NCBI GenBank assembly: GCA_052389435.1
Contig: JBQTIB010000090.1
Coordinates: 1-24,595 of the forward strand
Source: JBQTKD01 sp052389435
Lineage (GTDB): Bacteria; Actinomycetota; Actinomycetes; Sporichthyales; Sporichthyaceae
Reading direction: 5' to 3'
Length of the DNA stretch: 24,595 bases
Shown: positions 8,101 through 14,486 of the stretch, one piece after another
Numbering within the stretch: the first letter of the stretch is position 1
Layout of the letters: each line of letters opens with the position of its first letter
Notes under the pieces: model-generated
Told to the model about the DNA's origin: nothing
Seen by the model: the letters and a program-made list of their open reading frames with translations, nothing else
Databases searched by the model: none
Translations under genes and position numbers: made by a program

Positions 8101-8866
8101 GGAAGATGTACCGGCCGTCGACGGTGGAGTTGCGTTTGTTGTGGATTAGGCCGGTGCCTGCGTTCGCGTCGAGCAGTGCGCCCGGGACGGCGGAACCCGT
8201 GAGCTGGAGCGTGTTGCCCGGCGCTCCGTGCGAGTAGCCGGCGCGGGCGGTGAAGCCGCCGAGGCCCGTGTCGGTCGGGGATTCGAAGTCGCCGGACTCC
8301 CAGTCGACGCCGTCGTAGTTGAAGACGACGTCGAAGTCGCCGGCCTGCATCGTTTCGGCCGAGCGGTCGACGAAGAGAAGCTGGAACCGGTTGAGCTTGT
8401 CCGACTTGCCGGCGGAGTAGCCGACGCCTGGCCAACTGACGCAGAAGGTCTTGTTGTCGACGGAGGCGCCGTACTGCACCTGCGCGGAACCCGCGCTACT
8501 GGTGTCCACGTCGGCGTAGAACGGCGCGATGATCGGGCGGCCGGCGGCGGTCAACGTGGTGGCGTTGAAATTCAGCAGCGAGCCGCCGAAGCTGACGCTG
8601 CCGTTGTTGTTGACGTAGACATTGTTCTTGACGCCGAAGAAATCGATCGGGAACGGCAGCGCCACGGGGCCCACCGACACCTCGTCGGCGGAGGCCAGGG
8701 TGTTGGCCGCGCAGGCCGTGACGGGCTGCACCGCCAGGGCCGCGCCAGTGGGTCGCGCCGCCGCGCGGGAGTCGGACTCGGTCGCCGAAACGCTGGCGGT
8801 CGCCGTGAGGAGCATCGCGGCGGCGGCGATCCACGCCTGGGTCCGACGGGTGGTGCGGCGACTCAT
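5189..8866 (-). CDS. Giant surface protein: nidogen-like, nine cadherin-like repeats, RTX beta-roll
   Basis: The product has 1225 residues. The ATG at 8866 has GGAGG about 8 nt upstream and begins a clear signal peptide (~1-30). Residues ~60-260 resemble a nidogen-type (NIDO) domain: LPFPIDFFG, VNNNGSVSFGG, IIAPFYADVD, VVFNYDGVDWESGD. Nine tandem repeats of ~94 residues follow (~265-1112), each with VTPQ...EDT, DPDGD, a two-Cys unit (x-C-x5-CTYTP), DSFTFTVSDGQGG and VGTVNVTV-x2-VND, typical of cadherin-like/VCBS-type Ig folds. The C-terminus has about seven GGxGxD nonapeptides (~1138-1205), a calcium-binding RTX roll. No sorting signal or TM anchor is seen. Such proteins usually act in adhesion or matrix formation; this is by family analogy. 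The repeats make chance recombination and copy-number change likely. An operator-like site lies 166 bp upstream. Confidence 0.9.
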   Translation of the reverse strand: MSRRTTRRTQAWIAAAAMLLTATASVSATESDSRAAARPTGAALAVQPVTACAANTLASADEVSVGPVALPFPIDFFGVKNNVYVNNNGSVSFGGSLLNFNATTLTAAGRPIIAPFYADVDTSSAGSAQVQYGASVDNKTFCVSWPGVGYSAGKSDKLNRFQLLFVDRSAETMQAGDFDVVFNYDGVDWESGDFESPTDTGLGGFTARAGYSHGAPGNTLQLTGSAVPGALLDANAGTGLIHNKRNSTVDGRYIFPFRGGSLSANELPTVPTPQALATPEDTAGLKNVLAGANDNDGDPVTLVADTNGANGTVNCTAAGLCTYTPALNFTGVDSFTFTATDGQGGFVDGVVNVSVGGGINGAPVVVTPQSLGTIEDTEGEKDVLAGFFDPEGDPLTIIARTNGANGTVTCSPAGVCKYKPFPNFNGTDRFNFTASDSQGNLIVGRVNVTVSPVNDKPYIPSPQAMGTSMGVPATINVRTGVVDVDHDEADLAITVVDGGPNGTVACSQNGKCTYTPNAGFSGMTSFKYRVSDPLGAQTIGTVNVTVTANLPPVVVTPQTLNTTEDTPASRNVLPGATDPNGDTLVVVASTNGVNGTVNCTTGGLCTYTPKPNFNGGDSFTFTVSDGHGGEDVGTVNVTVAAVNDLPKIVTPQLLVTAEDVVGNRDVLAGSSDPDGDTLQVVDHSPSAHGAVACTPGGLCTYTPAFNFSGDDSFTFTVSDGQGGQVVGTVNVTVVGINEAPPSIDTVQELVTLEDTPKTKNVFEGGHDFDGDPITVIAWTQGADGTVSCTPAGVCTYTPDLNENGPDSFTFTVSDGKGGLTVGTVNVTVTPVNDPPIIVTPQVYGTTEEVQLNIPNVLLGASDPEGGVVTVVGTSNPENGTATCTPAGACTYKPDINFTGPDSFTFTASDGQGGTSVGTVNIIVTGVNDLPFVVTPQNYTTPEDTPLVKAVLTGASDPDDDPLTVIANSDGLHGSVQCTLAGSCTYTPDANYNGPDSFIFTVSDGHGGLVIGTVDITVTPVNDPPTIVNPQFLDLNPNSTTNSKNVLIGAVDPDGDELFVSAFTQGANGEVECAAGICTYTPDVNYAGSDSFTFTVSDGRGGNVVGTVVVTVVLGYLCSGASMASPPAGYSPVRGTGEADSLDGGPGNDIMWGGGGNDRVSGHGGDDILCGGAGDDRLEGGAGADIIFGGLGVDRMDGGRGEDELCLDAVDPEPFTGPGTDTFICT
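5531..8074 (-). repeat. Nine ~285-bp coding tandem repeats
   Basis: These encode the cadherin-like repeats of the protein at 5189-8866. Repeat 3 (ending near 7210) is the most divergent: it has lost the EDT and standard DPDGD segments but keeps the Cys pair. Repeat 9 has a shortened Cys spacing. Repeats 1, 4, 6, 7 and 8 are closest to the consensus. Confidence 0.9.
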
Positions 8867-9031
8867 GCGGGATCCCTCCGCCGTGCGGGAACCGATCCCG
8901 GCTGGCCCCGCGGGCGTCGCCCGCGGACTACCGCCGCCCGAGGCGGCCGCTTCGAGGGTGCCGACGTTCGCAGGGCGCACCAAGGGCGCTTGCTCCAAAC
9001 GGAGACCTCGGCTCGACCTTTGGTGAAGATC

Positions 9032-9044
9032 CGTCAGATCGTCG
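9032..9044 (-). promoter_or_regulatory. CGACA-N3-TGTCG operator-like site (gene at 8866)
   Basis: Read on the minus strand it is CGACGATCTGACG, 10 of 13 matches to CGACAAGCTGTCG. It is preceded by TTCA as in the hemO sites (TTTCACGAC). It lies in the 205-bp gap between the choice-of-anchor gene and the giant surface gene. Confidence 0.4.
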
Positions 9045-9071
9045 TGAAGTTTGCAGCCCGGACCGCGACGG

Positions 9072-9914
9072 TCAGCGCACCGGCAGCGGGGTAACGCCGG
9101 ACAGGCACTCGGTCGAGCGCGTGGCGCGCAGGTTGTCGACGATCACCGCGGTGTCGTGAAAACGGTCGCCCAGGTCGAAGACCGAGAGGTAGAGCCGGTG
9201 CTTGCCCGGGGTGGTCGGCGCGGCGGCGCGCAGCAGCGGGGTGGCGCCGTTGTAGCTGGTGCCGGCGGCCGCGGCGGCGGTGATCCACTCCGACTTGCCG
9301 AGCTTGTGGGTCGTGAGCTGGCGATCGGCCGGGTCGACCGCGAAGTTGTCGTGGGAGACGACCTTGATGCCCTTGGGGGTGTTCGCCGTCGTCCAGGTGC
9401 TGGCGTCCATCTCGGCGACGAACGCGTCGTTGTAGCCGTGGGCGATCTGGTCCCACTCGTCGGTAAGGTAGCGGAAGTCGAAGGTCAGGCAGTTCGTACC
9501 GCGCGGCAGGTCCAGGGCGATCTCGAGGCTGGACAGGTCGTAGGCGAAGCCGCCGCGCACGGCCACGGCGCTGAAGCCGCTGCCGTTCGGGTTCGGGCCG
9601 AACTCGAGGTGGTCGGCGCGGCCGGTGCTCAGGATCGCGAACGACGAACCGCTCAGCGGTAGCCCACCGATCTGGTCCCCGGGGGCGTCCTGGGTGTAGA
9701 CGCCGATGGAGTTGCCGCCGCTGCCCGGCGGAACCGCCTGGTTGATCGCGGTGATGTACGAGAACGGCGTGGACAGCGCAGCGATCAGCTGGTCGTTGGT
9801 GACGCCCGCGTCGACCGCGGCGGAGGCGTGCGGCGCCAGGGCGATCGAGGACCCGACCGCCAGCGCGGCCGCCGAGGCGAGCGCACGGCGACGCGAACCC
9901 CGAAACCTCGACAA
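9072..9914 (-). CDS. Exported choice-of-anchor L-like protein
   Basis: The product has 280 residues. It appears to start at a TTG codon (9914), since no ATG or GTG is better placed and GGGGGAGG lies 4 nt upstream. The signal peptide covers ~1-33 (RRRALAS...HASAA). The mature part has the order typical of choice-of-anchor L/related domains: SFAILSTGRADHLEF, an L-x2-LEIAL-LPRGTNCLTFDFRYLTDEWD segment, a GYNDAFVAEMD motif and a final VIVDNLRATRSTEC. Such domains are found on secreted proteins that carry different anchor types; their binding partners are mostly unknown. This protein has no obvious C-terminal anchor. It lies downstream of two other minus-strand surface genes, but a hairpin at 9965 probably separates their transcripts. 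Confidence 0.7.
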   Translation of the reverse strand: MSRFRGSRRRALASAAALAVGSSIALAPHASAAVDAGVTNDQLIAALSTPFSYITAINQAVPPGSGGNSIGVYTQDAPGDQIGGLPLSGSSFAILSTGRADHLEFGPNPNGSGFSAVAVRGGFAYDLSSLEIALDLPRGTNCLTFDFRYLTDEWDQIAHGYNDAFVAEMDASTWTTANTPKGIKVVSHDNFAVDPADRQLTTHKLGKSEWITAAAAAGTSYNGATPLLRAAAPTTPGKHRLYLSVFDLGDRFHDTAVIVDNLRATRSTECLSGVTPLPVR

Positions 9915-9964
9915 CGTGCCTCCCCCGGTGCAAGTACCGGGTACGAGTGTGCACGAATCCCGGC

Positions 9965-9981
9965 TCGGGCGAATCGCCCGA
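9965..9981 (-). terminator. Hairpin downstream of the gene ending at 10014
   Basis: A perfect 7-bp stem (TCGGGCG / CGCCCGA) has an AAT loop. It lies about 33 bp after the stop of the 10014-10862 gene. No U-tract follows, as is common in high-GC actinobacteria. Confidence 0.45.
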
Positions 9982-10013
9982 ACGGGTCGATCCGCCGCGT
10001 ATGTGACGCCCTA

Positions 10014-10862
10014 TCAGCCACCAGCGAGCGGGTTGTGACCGCGGCGGCGCAGCATCAGGTACCCGGCGCCGACCGACCCGGCCGAGGCCAGGAAGACCAG
10101 CAGCAGCGTGGTCAGCGGCGTGCCGTCGTCCTCGGCCCCGGCCGCGGACGGCTGACCGGGAGCACCCGGCGTCGCCGGCGGGACCAACGGTCGGGAGGTC
10201 GTCGGCGAGGTGGGCCGGGTCGTGGTCGGACCCGGGTTCGACGTCGCCGGCGGCGTCCCCGGCCCGGCCGGGCCCGGAGTGCCCGGAGCCGGGGCACCCG
10301 GCGCGGGGTTCCCGGGAGCGGGCCCCCCGGGGGCCGGTGCGCCGGGCAGCACGGGCGGCGCCGCCCCGTACTGCCGGCAGGAGTACGGGGTGCCGCCGCC
10401 GGGATCGGTGCAGCGGTAGGACGGATCGGGGTTCACCCCCGGCGGCAGATTGCGCAGCGGATGGTAGGGATGGTCGTACCCGACGACGAAGTCCTGCCCG
10501 TAGTCCGAGCCCTCGATCAGGCCCTCGAGCCAGCCGTCCTGGTAGGGCGAAAGGCCGAAGAAGTAGTCGTCGACCCACGCGCGCGGGGTGTTGTCGTCCC
10601 GGCCGTGGCGCTCCCGCCGCTCGCCTCGGTCGCGCCGGTCGCGGTCGCCGTAGTCGCCCGTGGCGCGTTCGTAGCGCTCCCGCCCGCGCAGGTAGTCCTC
10701 GTAGGCGAGGTAGTCCTCCTCGAAGGTCGACCCGCCGTGGGAGACCGGCACAAGGGCGGGACCGCTGTGCCCGCTCGCGGCCGAGAGGCCGAGCAGTCCG
10801 GTGGCGGCGAGCGCGGTCGCGGCGAACCCGACGCCGGCCAGGCGCCTGGCGCGTCCGTTCAT
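10014..10862 (-). CDS. Exported membrane-anchored protein with Pro-rich linker, unknown function
   Basis: The product has 282 residues. The ATG at 10862 follows GGGGGA. It has a signal peptide (~1-30), then an acidic/Tyr-rich segment (STFEEDYLAYEDYL), a highly charged Arg/Asp run, and a conserved-looking Trp/Tyr/Asp region (AWVDDYFFGLSPYQDGWLEG, YDHPYHP). A Cys pair follows (YRCTDPGGGTPYSCRQYG), then a PAPG/PTTT linker (~175-240) and a C-terminal TM helix (~252-272) followed by RRRG. There is no LPxTG-type motif before the helix, so it is probably a membrane anchor. Function is not recognised. It lies 54 bp after the upstream gene (10917-11498) and may be co-transcribed with it. Confidence 0.75.
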   Translation of the reverse strand: MNGRARRLAGVGFAATALAATGLLGLSAASGHSGPALVPVSHGGSTFEEDYLAYEDYLRGRERYERATGDYGDRDRRDRGERRERHGRDDNTPRAWVDDYFFGLSPYQDGWLEGLIEGSDYGQDFVVGYDHPYHPLRNLPPGVNPDPSYRCTDPGGGTPYSCRQYGAAPPVLPGAPAPGGPAPGNPAPGAPAPGTPGPAGPGTPPATSNPGPTTTRPTSPTTSRPLVPPATPGAPGQPSAAGAEDDGTPLTTLLLVFLASAGSVGAGYLMLRRRGHNPLAGG

Positions 10863-10916
10863 GGATCCCCCGGTACCGGTGCGGTGTAAAGCTGAGGTTG
10901 CGTCAGATTGCGGCGG

Positions 10917-11498
10917 CTACTGGTAGTACGGGTACTGCGTGCCGCTGTTGTACGGGTAGGTGCCGGTGCCGTAGGGGTACTGCTGGAATTGCTGACCGGT
11001 GTACGGGTACTGCTGGAACTGCTGACCGGTGTACGGGTACTGCTGGAACTGTTGACCGGAGTAGGGGTACTGGTTGTAGAAGCCCTGCCCGTAGCCGGGA
11101 TAGCCGCCGAACTGGCCGTAGCGCGAACCGAACGCGTACCCGTAGGAGGTGCCCGCGAGGACCCCGTCGACGAACCCGTTCGGGCGCATCCGCCACCCGC
11201 GCTTGCTGCCGTGGAAGCCGTCCGAGCGGCCCCGTCCCGGCCCGTAGTACTCCCCCGCCGGCGCCTGCTTGGCCGTCTGCGCGACGGCCTGCTTGGCGGC
11301 CTGCGGGACCTGTGCCGCGGGCGCCTGTGCCTGCGGCGCCTGCGCCGGGGCGGCCTGGGAGGCGAACCGCACGACCTGGGGCGTCGCCGCGGACTGCCCG
11401 CCGCCGGCCTGGGCGACCGCGCCCCCGGCCACGGACAGCAGCAGAACGACGCCGCCGGCGGCTACGCCGCGGGACAGGCCTCGGTTGGTTCGCTTCAT
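10917..11498 (-). CDS. Exported Gln/Tyr/Pro-rich repeat protein
   Basis: The product has 193 residues. The ATG at 11498 was chosen because it starts a typical signal peptide (MKRTNRG then hydrophobic to ~30) with GAGG upstream; an in-frame ATG 33 bp earlier is less likely. The middle is Ala/Gln/Pro-rich. It is followed by a Gly/Arg segment (RGWRMRPNGFVDGVLAGTSYGYAFGSRYG), then a C-terminal aromatic low-complexity tail with three 10-residue QQFQQYPYTG units. The tail composition resembles surface-polymer or prion-like sequences. Function unknown. Confidence 0.7.
   Translation of the reverse strand: MKRTNRGLSRGVAAGGVVLLLSVAGGAVAQAGGGQSAATPQVVRFASQAAPAQAPQAQAPAAQVPQAAKQAVAQTAKQAPAGEYYGPGRGRSDGFHGSKRGWRMRPNGFVDGVLAGTSYGYAFGSRYGQFGGYPGYGQGFYNQYPYSGQQFQQYPYTGQQFQQYPYTGQQFQQYPYGTGTYPYNSGTQYPYYQ
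10981..11070 (-). repeat. Three 30-bp coding tandem repeats
   Basis: Units 10981-11010, 11011-11040 and 11041-11070 encode the ten-residue QQFQQYP-type repeat of the exported Gln/Tyr-rich protein. They differ by only a few bases and are contiguous, so slippage or unequal exchange is the likely origin. Confidence 0.85.
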
Positions 11499-11860
11499 GG
11501 GGATGGTCCTCGGTTCGTGGACGGGTCGCACGTCTACGAGAGAACCGGATCGGCGATCATGCAGGCGGCACGGAGACGCAAGATCACCTCCAAGCCTGAA
11601 GGGACAGAGCTTTACTTATGGGGCAATCGGGACTCTTGTGACTCGAGCCCCCATGGCGCTGACCTGCAACAACAACGCTGTGCATGCGCTCGATTGCCCT
11701 GTGCAACGACGGCTTTGCCTGCGTTCCCGGTTCGTTGACGCCTGCGCCGCTGGGCCGGAGGGTGGGCGTCGGGGGTTGCGGCTCGTGTACGTCCGAGTCC
11801 TCCCGTGGTCTCGGCGGGCTGGGGGGCTCGTCGCCGAGCAAGATCGGGTGAACAGTCGCT
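11499..11860. other. Divergent intergenic region with leader hairpin
   Basis: This 362-bp gap lies between divergent surface genes. I see no protein gene and no tRNA. It contains the conserved G6-loop hairpin (11810-11838) and a segment (11711-11740) related to the leader of paralogue A. In the alignment this leader lacks the bases that form the operator in the other copy. Confidence 0.5.
11810..11838 (+). promoter_or_regulatory. Conserved leader hairpin with G6 loop (copy B)
   Basis: It has the same 7-bp stem and 15-nt loop as copy A at 1852-1880, with one loop change (C to T). It ends 22 nt before the ATG at 11861. The following 22 nt hold GGGTGA as the likely ribosome-binding site. Confidence 0.65.
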
Positions 11861-13564
11861 ATGGGGACGCCTAGGCAGGGAATCGGCCGTCGGCGCCGCG
11901 TTCTGCGGTCGTTGACGTGGTCGCTCGCGCTCGCCTGGACGGTGGGCGCGCTGCCGGGTTCGGTGCAGACCGCCGCCGCGGGCGACGATCCCGCCCCCGC
12001 GTCCAAGAAGCGCAGCCACCGCGACGAACCGTCCGGGCCGCGTCAGGAGCCGGCCTGCGACGGGTGCAAGACCTACGTCGTCAACGTGCCGTTGGAACCG
12101 ACCGAGGAGACCTGGGGACGGTTCCCCAACACGACGGTGAACCTGCGGGTGGAGTTGCCCCCGGAGTGGTTCTCGGTGCGCTGCGGCGACGAGTTCGGCA
12201 TCGTCGCCCGAGACGGCACCACCGTCGACGGGCAGGCCGTGGCCGGCTGGCGCTGCAAGAAGTCCGGTCGCACGCTGCGCTTCGACGGCCCCCGGCTGGC
12301 CGACGTCGACGCCGCCGCGGTGCGCTTCCTGTTCCAGGCGCGCACTCCCGGTCCGACGCCGCCGTCGATGCCGTTGACCGCGGGCTTCGTCGACGTCCTG
12401 CAGACCTACCTCGACGGCGAGCAGCAGCTGCGCCGCGGCGCCAAGCAGATGCTCGCCACCCGCTCCCCCGCCCAGTCCACGCTGCCGGCGACCCTGTGGC
12501 TGCCCAGGCGCTGGACGGTGGCGGACTGCTCGGTGCCGTACAGCTCCGTCGGCGATCCGGTCACCGGCTGGAACTGCCGCATCGACCCGCTCGCCGGGGA
12601 GAAGTACCGCGTCCGCTGGACCCCGGCGATCAAGCCGGCTCCCCAGGCGCGCCTGTTCTACTTCCACGCCTACACCAAGGAGACCGAGCCGCCGGAGAAC
12701 CCGGTGAGCCTGGGCAACGTCACCAAGCTCGTCGACCTGATGTTCGAAGACGGCCAGATTCCCACCGTCCGGCTCTCCCACGTGCGTCCCGGGTTCCGCA
12801 AGGCGCCCTCGACCGCCTCCCCGACGCCGCGGCCCGCCCGCGAGCCGCGCGAAGGGAAAAAGAAGAAGTTCTCCGACGAGGACGAGTGCCTGCCCGCCGG
12901 GCTGTTCACCATCGCGAGCCCGAGCCTGAACCGCGTCGACTTCCCCTACGGTCCCCCGCCGGGCTATCCGGGCTTCGGCTGGTACGGCGAGTACGGCGAT
13001 CCGTGCGCGCCGCCGCGGGTGGTCGTGGACCCGTGCGCCGGCAAGTACTTCAGCGAGTCCGGGCACGGGCGATTCCAGTCCAAGCGTCGACCGGTGGCCT
13101 CGGCGTGCCTTCCGCCCGAGGAACGCGCCCCGCACCCGGACTACGCCCCGGCCGTCGCGCCGCCGCAGGAGTACTGCCTGCCGCGCACCGCCCGGGAGCC
13201 CGAAGAGCGCGCCGACCGTTCCTACCGGCGCCCGGCGCTGGATCCGACGCCGCCGGTGGTCATGGTCCCGCCCGGGGACGCCGACACCGTGGCCCGGTTC
13301 CCGGCCGACAGCGAGGAGCGGGTGCTGGTGGCCTCGGCGACGCCGAGCCCGGAGCCGACCCTGCGCGCGCTGCTGCCCGAGGACGAGGCCCCCGCCACGG
13401 CGGCGGTGCCGTACTGCGAGGAGGAGCTGCCGCGCACCGGCGGGAGTTCGACACCGGTGCTGAAGCTGGCCGTCGGCGTGCTGGCGATCGGCTCGGCCCT
13501 GGTCCTCGGGGCGGTGTACTGGCGGCGGCACACCTACCGCGAACGCTGGTACTCCGGGTACTAG
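11861..13564 (+). CDS. Large exported protein, duplicated Cys-containing domains, LPRTG sorting signal (paralogue B)
   Basis: The product has 567 residues and is collinear with the protein at 1903-3819. It has a signal peptide (~1-40), CDGC (Cys66/Cys69), domain 1 (NTTVNLRVELPPEW, RC...GWRC, RFLFQARTPG), a linker helix FVDVLQTYLDGEQQ shared almost unchanged with paralogue A, and domain 2 (WTVADC...GWNC). Next come a Lys/Glu-rich stretch, DPCAPP...DPCAG, DPTPPVVMVPPGD and PSPEPTL blocks. It ends in a proper cell-wall sorting signal: LPRTG (523-527), a hydrophobic helix and YWRRH. Covalent attachment by a sortase encoded elsewhere is expected. The function of the family is not recognised; conserved Cys pairs suggest disulfides or metal/heme contact. 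No CGACA-N3-TGTCG site was found upstream, unlike paralogue A. Confidence 0.85.
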   Translation: MGTPRQGIGRRRRVLRSLTWSLALAWTVGALPGSVQTAAAGDDPAPASKKRSHRDEPSGPRQEPACDGCKTYVVNVPLEPTEETWGRFPNTTVNLRVELPPEWFSVRCGDEFGIVARDGTTVDGQAVAGWRCKKSGRTLRFDGPRLADVDAAAVRFLFQARTPGPTPPSMPLTAGFVDVLQTYLDGEQQLRRGAKQMLATRSPAQSTLPATLWLPRRWTVADCSVPYSSVGDPVTGWNCRIDPLAGEKYRVRWTPAIKPAPQARLFYFHAYTKETEPPENPVSLGNVTKLVDLMFEDGQIPTVRLSHVRPGFRKAPSTASPTPRPAREPREGKKKKFSDEDECLPAGLFTIASPSLNRVDFPYGPPPGYPGFGWYGEYGDPCAPPRVVVDPCAGKYFSESGHGRFQSKRRPVASACLPPEERAPHPDYAPAVAPPQEYCLPRTAREPEERADRSYRRPALDPTPPVVMVPPGDADTVARFPADSEERVLVASATPSPEPTLRALLPEDEAPATAAVPYCEEELPRTGGSSTPVLKLAVGVLAIGSALVLGAVYWRRHTYRERWYSGY

Positions 13565-13589
13565 CCTCCCGGGGGCCGGCGGCGACGAA

Positions 13590-13602
13590 GGGCAGCCTGC
13601 CC
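13590..13602 (+). terminator. Weak hairpin downstream of paralogue B
   Basis: GGGCA-GCC-TGCCC lies 26 bp after the stop of the gene at 11861-13564 and ahead of the tetR promoter. The stem is short with no U-tract. Confidence 0.25.
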
Positions 13603-13671
13603 AAGCTTGTGGACGCCGTCGTCGGGAGCGAGGCTGGACCCTCGCGTCGGAGGTCCCGCAACGGGGTCGTG

Positions 13672-13684
13672 TGACAAGCTGTCG
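13672..13684 (+). promoter_or_regulatory. CGACA-N3-TGTCG operator-like site (tetR promoter)
   Basis: TGACAAGCTGTCG differs from the consensus only at the first base. It lies 78 bp upstream of the tetR GTG, suggesting autoregulation. Confidence 0.65.
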
Positions 13685-13707
13685 GCTCGTATCGGGTGCC
13701 GGAAGGG

Positions 13708-13761
13708 ATGGCATTGAACGCGTTCTCGTCCGTCGGCGACCGTCTCGAAGGCCGCCGCTGA
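13708..13761 (+). CDS. Possible 17-codon leader peptide ahead of tetR
   Basis: ATG at 13708 opens a 17-codon frame (MALNAFSSVGDRLEGRR) whose TGA (13759-13761) ends one base before the tetR GTG. A GGAAGG lies too close (1-2 nt) to be an ideal ribosome-binding site. The abutting stop/start would permit translational coupling, which matters because tetR itself has only a weak GAAGG 12 nt upstream. It could be chance. Confidence 0.25.
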   Translation: MALNAFSSVGDRLEGRR

Positions 13762-13762
13762 C

Positions 13763-14455
13763 GTGCCGAAGGTTCTGGGTTCCTCGGTCGCCGAGCACCG
13801 CCAGGTCGTGCTGCGGCGGGTCTACTCATCGTTCGAGCGCCTCGTCTACGCGCACGGCTACGACGCGATCACCCTCGCGGAGATCGCGAAGGAGGCCGAC
13901 CTCGCCCGCACGGCGATGTACAACTACTTCCCCGACAAGGAAACCCTGCTGCTGGCCTACACCGAGGCCGAGATGGACGGGTTCTTCAGCCGGCTGCGCG
14001 TCGAGCTCGACGGGATCGACGACCCGATCGAGCAGCTCCGCGCCTACGTCGGCGCCCAGCTGCACTACTTCGCCACCCACCACCTGCCGCCCGGTCCCGG
14101 CCTGCGTTCGGTGCTGTCCGAGCGCGGCTACGCGGCCATGCGCCGGCACGCGGTGACCCTGGAGGTCACCCTCCAGGGCATCCTCACCGACGCCGTCGCC
14201 GAGGGCCAGATCCCGCCGGAGGTCGCGGCCAACCCGCAGACCATCGCGCTGATCAACGCCTCGCTGTCCGCCGGGCAGGTGCGCGAGCACGCTCCGGGCC
14301 CGGACCTGGAGGCGGCGATCGCCGGGGTGCAGGAGTTCGTCCTGCGCGCCGTCGGGGCGACGGTCCCGTCGAGCGCGCCGCCGCCGACGGTCTCGGCCTG
14401 GTACGGCCAGGGCGACGCGTGCGTCGCGTGCGACGAGCCGCACCCGAAAGCCTGA
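13763..14455 (+). CDS. TetR-family transcriptional regulator
   Basis: The product has 230 residues, starting at GTG 13763. Residues ~15-66 form a TetR DNA-binding domain: the recognition region reads ITLAEIAKEADLARTAMYNY followed by FPDKETLLLAY, very close to the family signature. The C-terminal ligand domain (~75-195) is helical with HYFATHHLPPGPG and is not assigned to a subfamily. The tail is unusual: after a Pro-rich linker it ends with Cys220-x-x-Cys223 and His227 (CVACDEPH), a possible heme or metal contact. The gene is convergent with hemO, and a CGACA-N3-TGTCG palindrome occurs in its own promoter and in front of six other transcription units here. It is therefore the best candidate for the regulator of this locus, probably a repressor responding to heme or a heme-derived signal (inference). 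Confidence 0.9.
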   Translation: MPKVLGSSVAEHRQVVLRRVYSSFERLVYAHGYDAITLAEIAKEADLARTAMYNYFPDKETLLLAYTEAEMDGFFSRLRVELDGIDDPIEQLRAYVGAQLHYFATHHLPPGPGLRSVLSERGYAAMRRHAVTLEVTLQGILTDAVAEGQIPPEVAANPQTIALINASLSAGQVREHAPGPDLEAAIAGVQEFVLRAVGATVPSSAPPPTVSAWYGQGDACVACDEPHPKA

Positions 14456-14474
14456 GCCGGCACCTCCCGGGCCT

Positions 14475-14486
14475 CGCCCGCGGGCG
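14475..14486. terminator. Possible shared terminator between tetR and hemO
   Basis: CGCCCGCGGGCG, a 12-bp palindrome, fills much of the 31-bp gap between the convergent genes. Its symmetry could serve both strands. There is no loop or T-tract, so this is tentative. Confidence 0.25.

Noticed and set aside
10981..11070. CRISPR-like 30-bp repeats
   Set aside because: The three units are directly adjacent without spacers and lie in frame in a coding sequence, giving a ten-residue peptide repeat.
11600..11700. Possible tRNA in the 362-bp gap
   Set aside because: No T-arm (GGTTCRANYCC) or consistent cloverleaf could be drawn.
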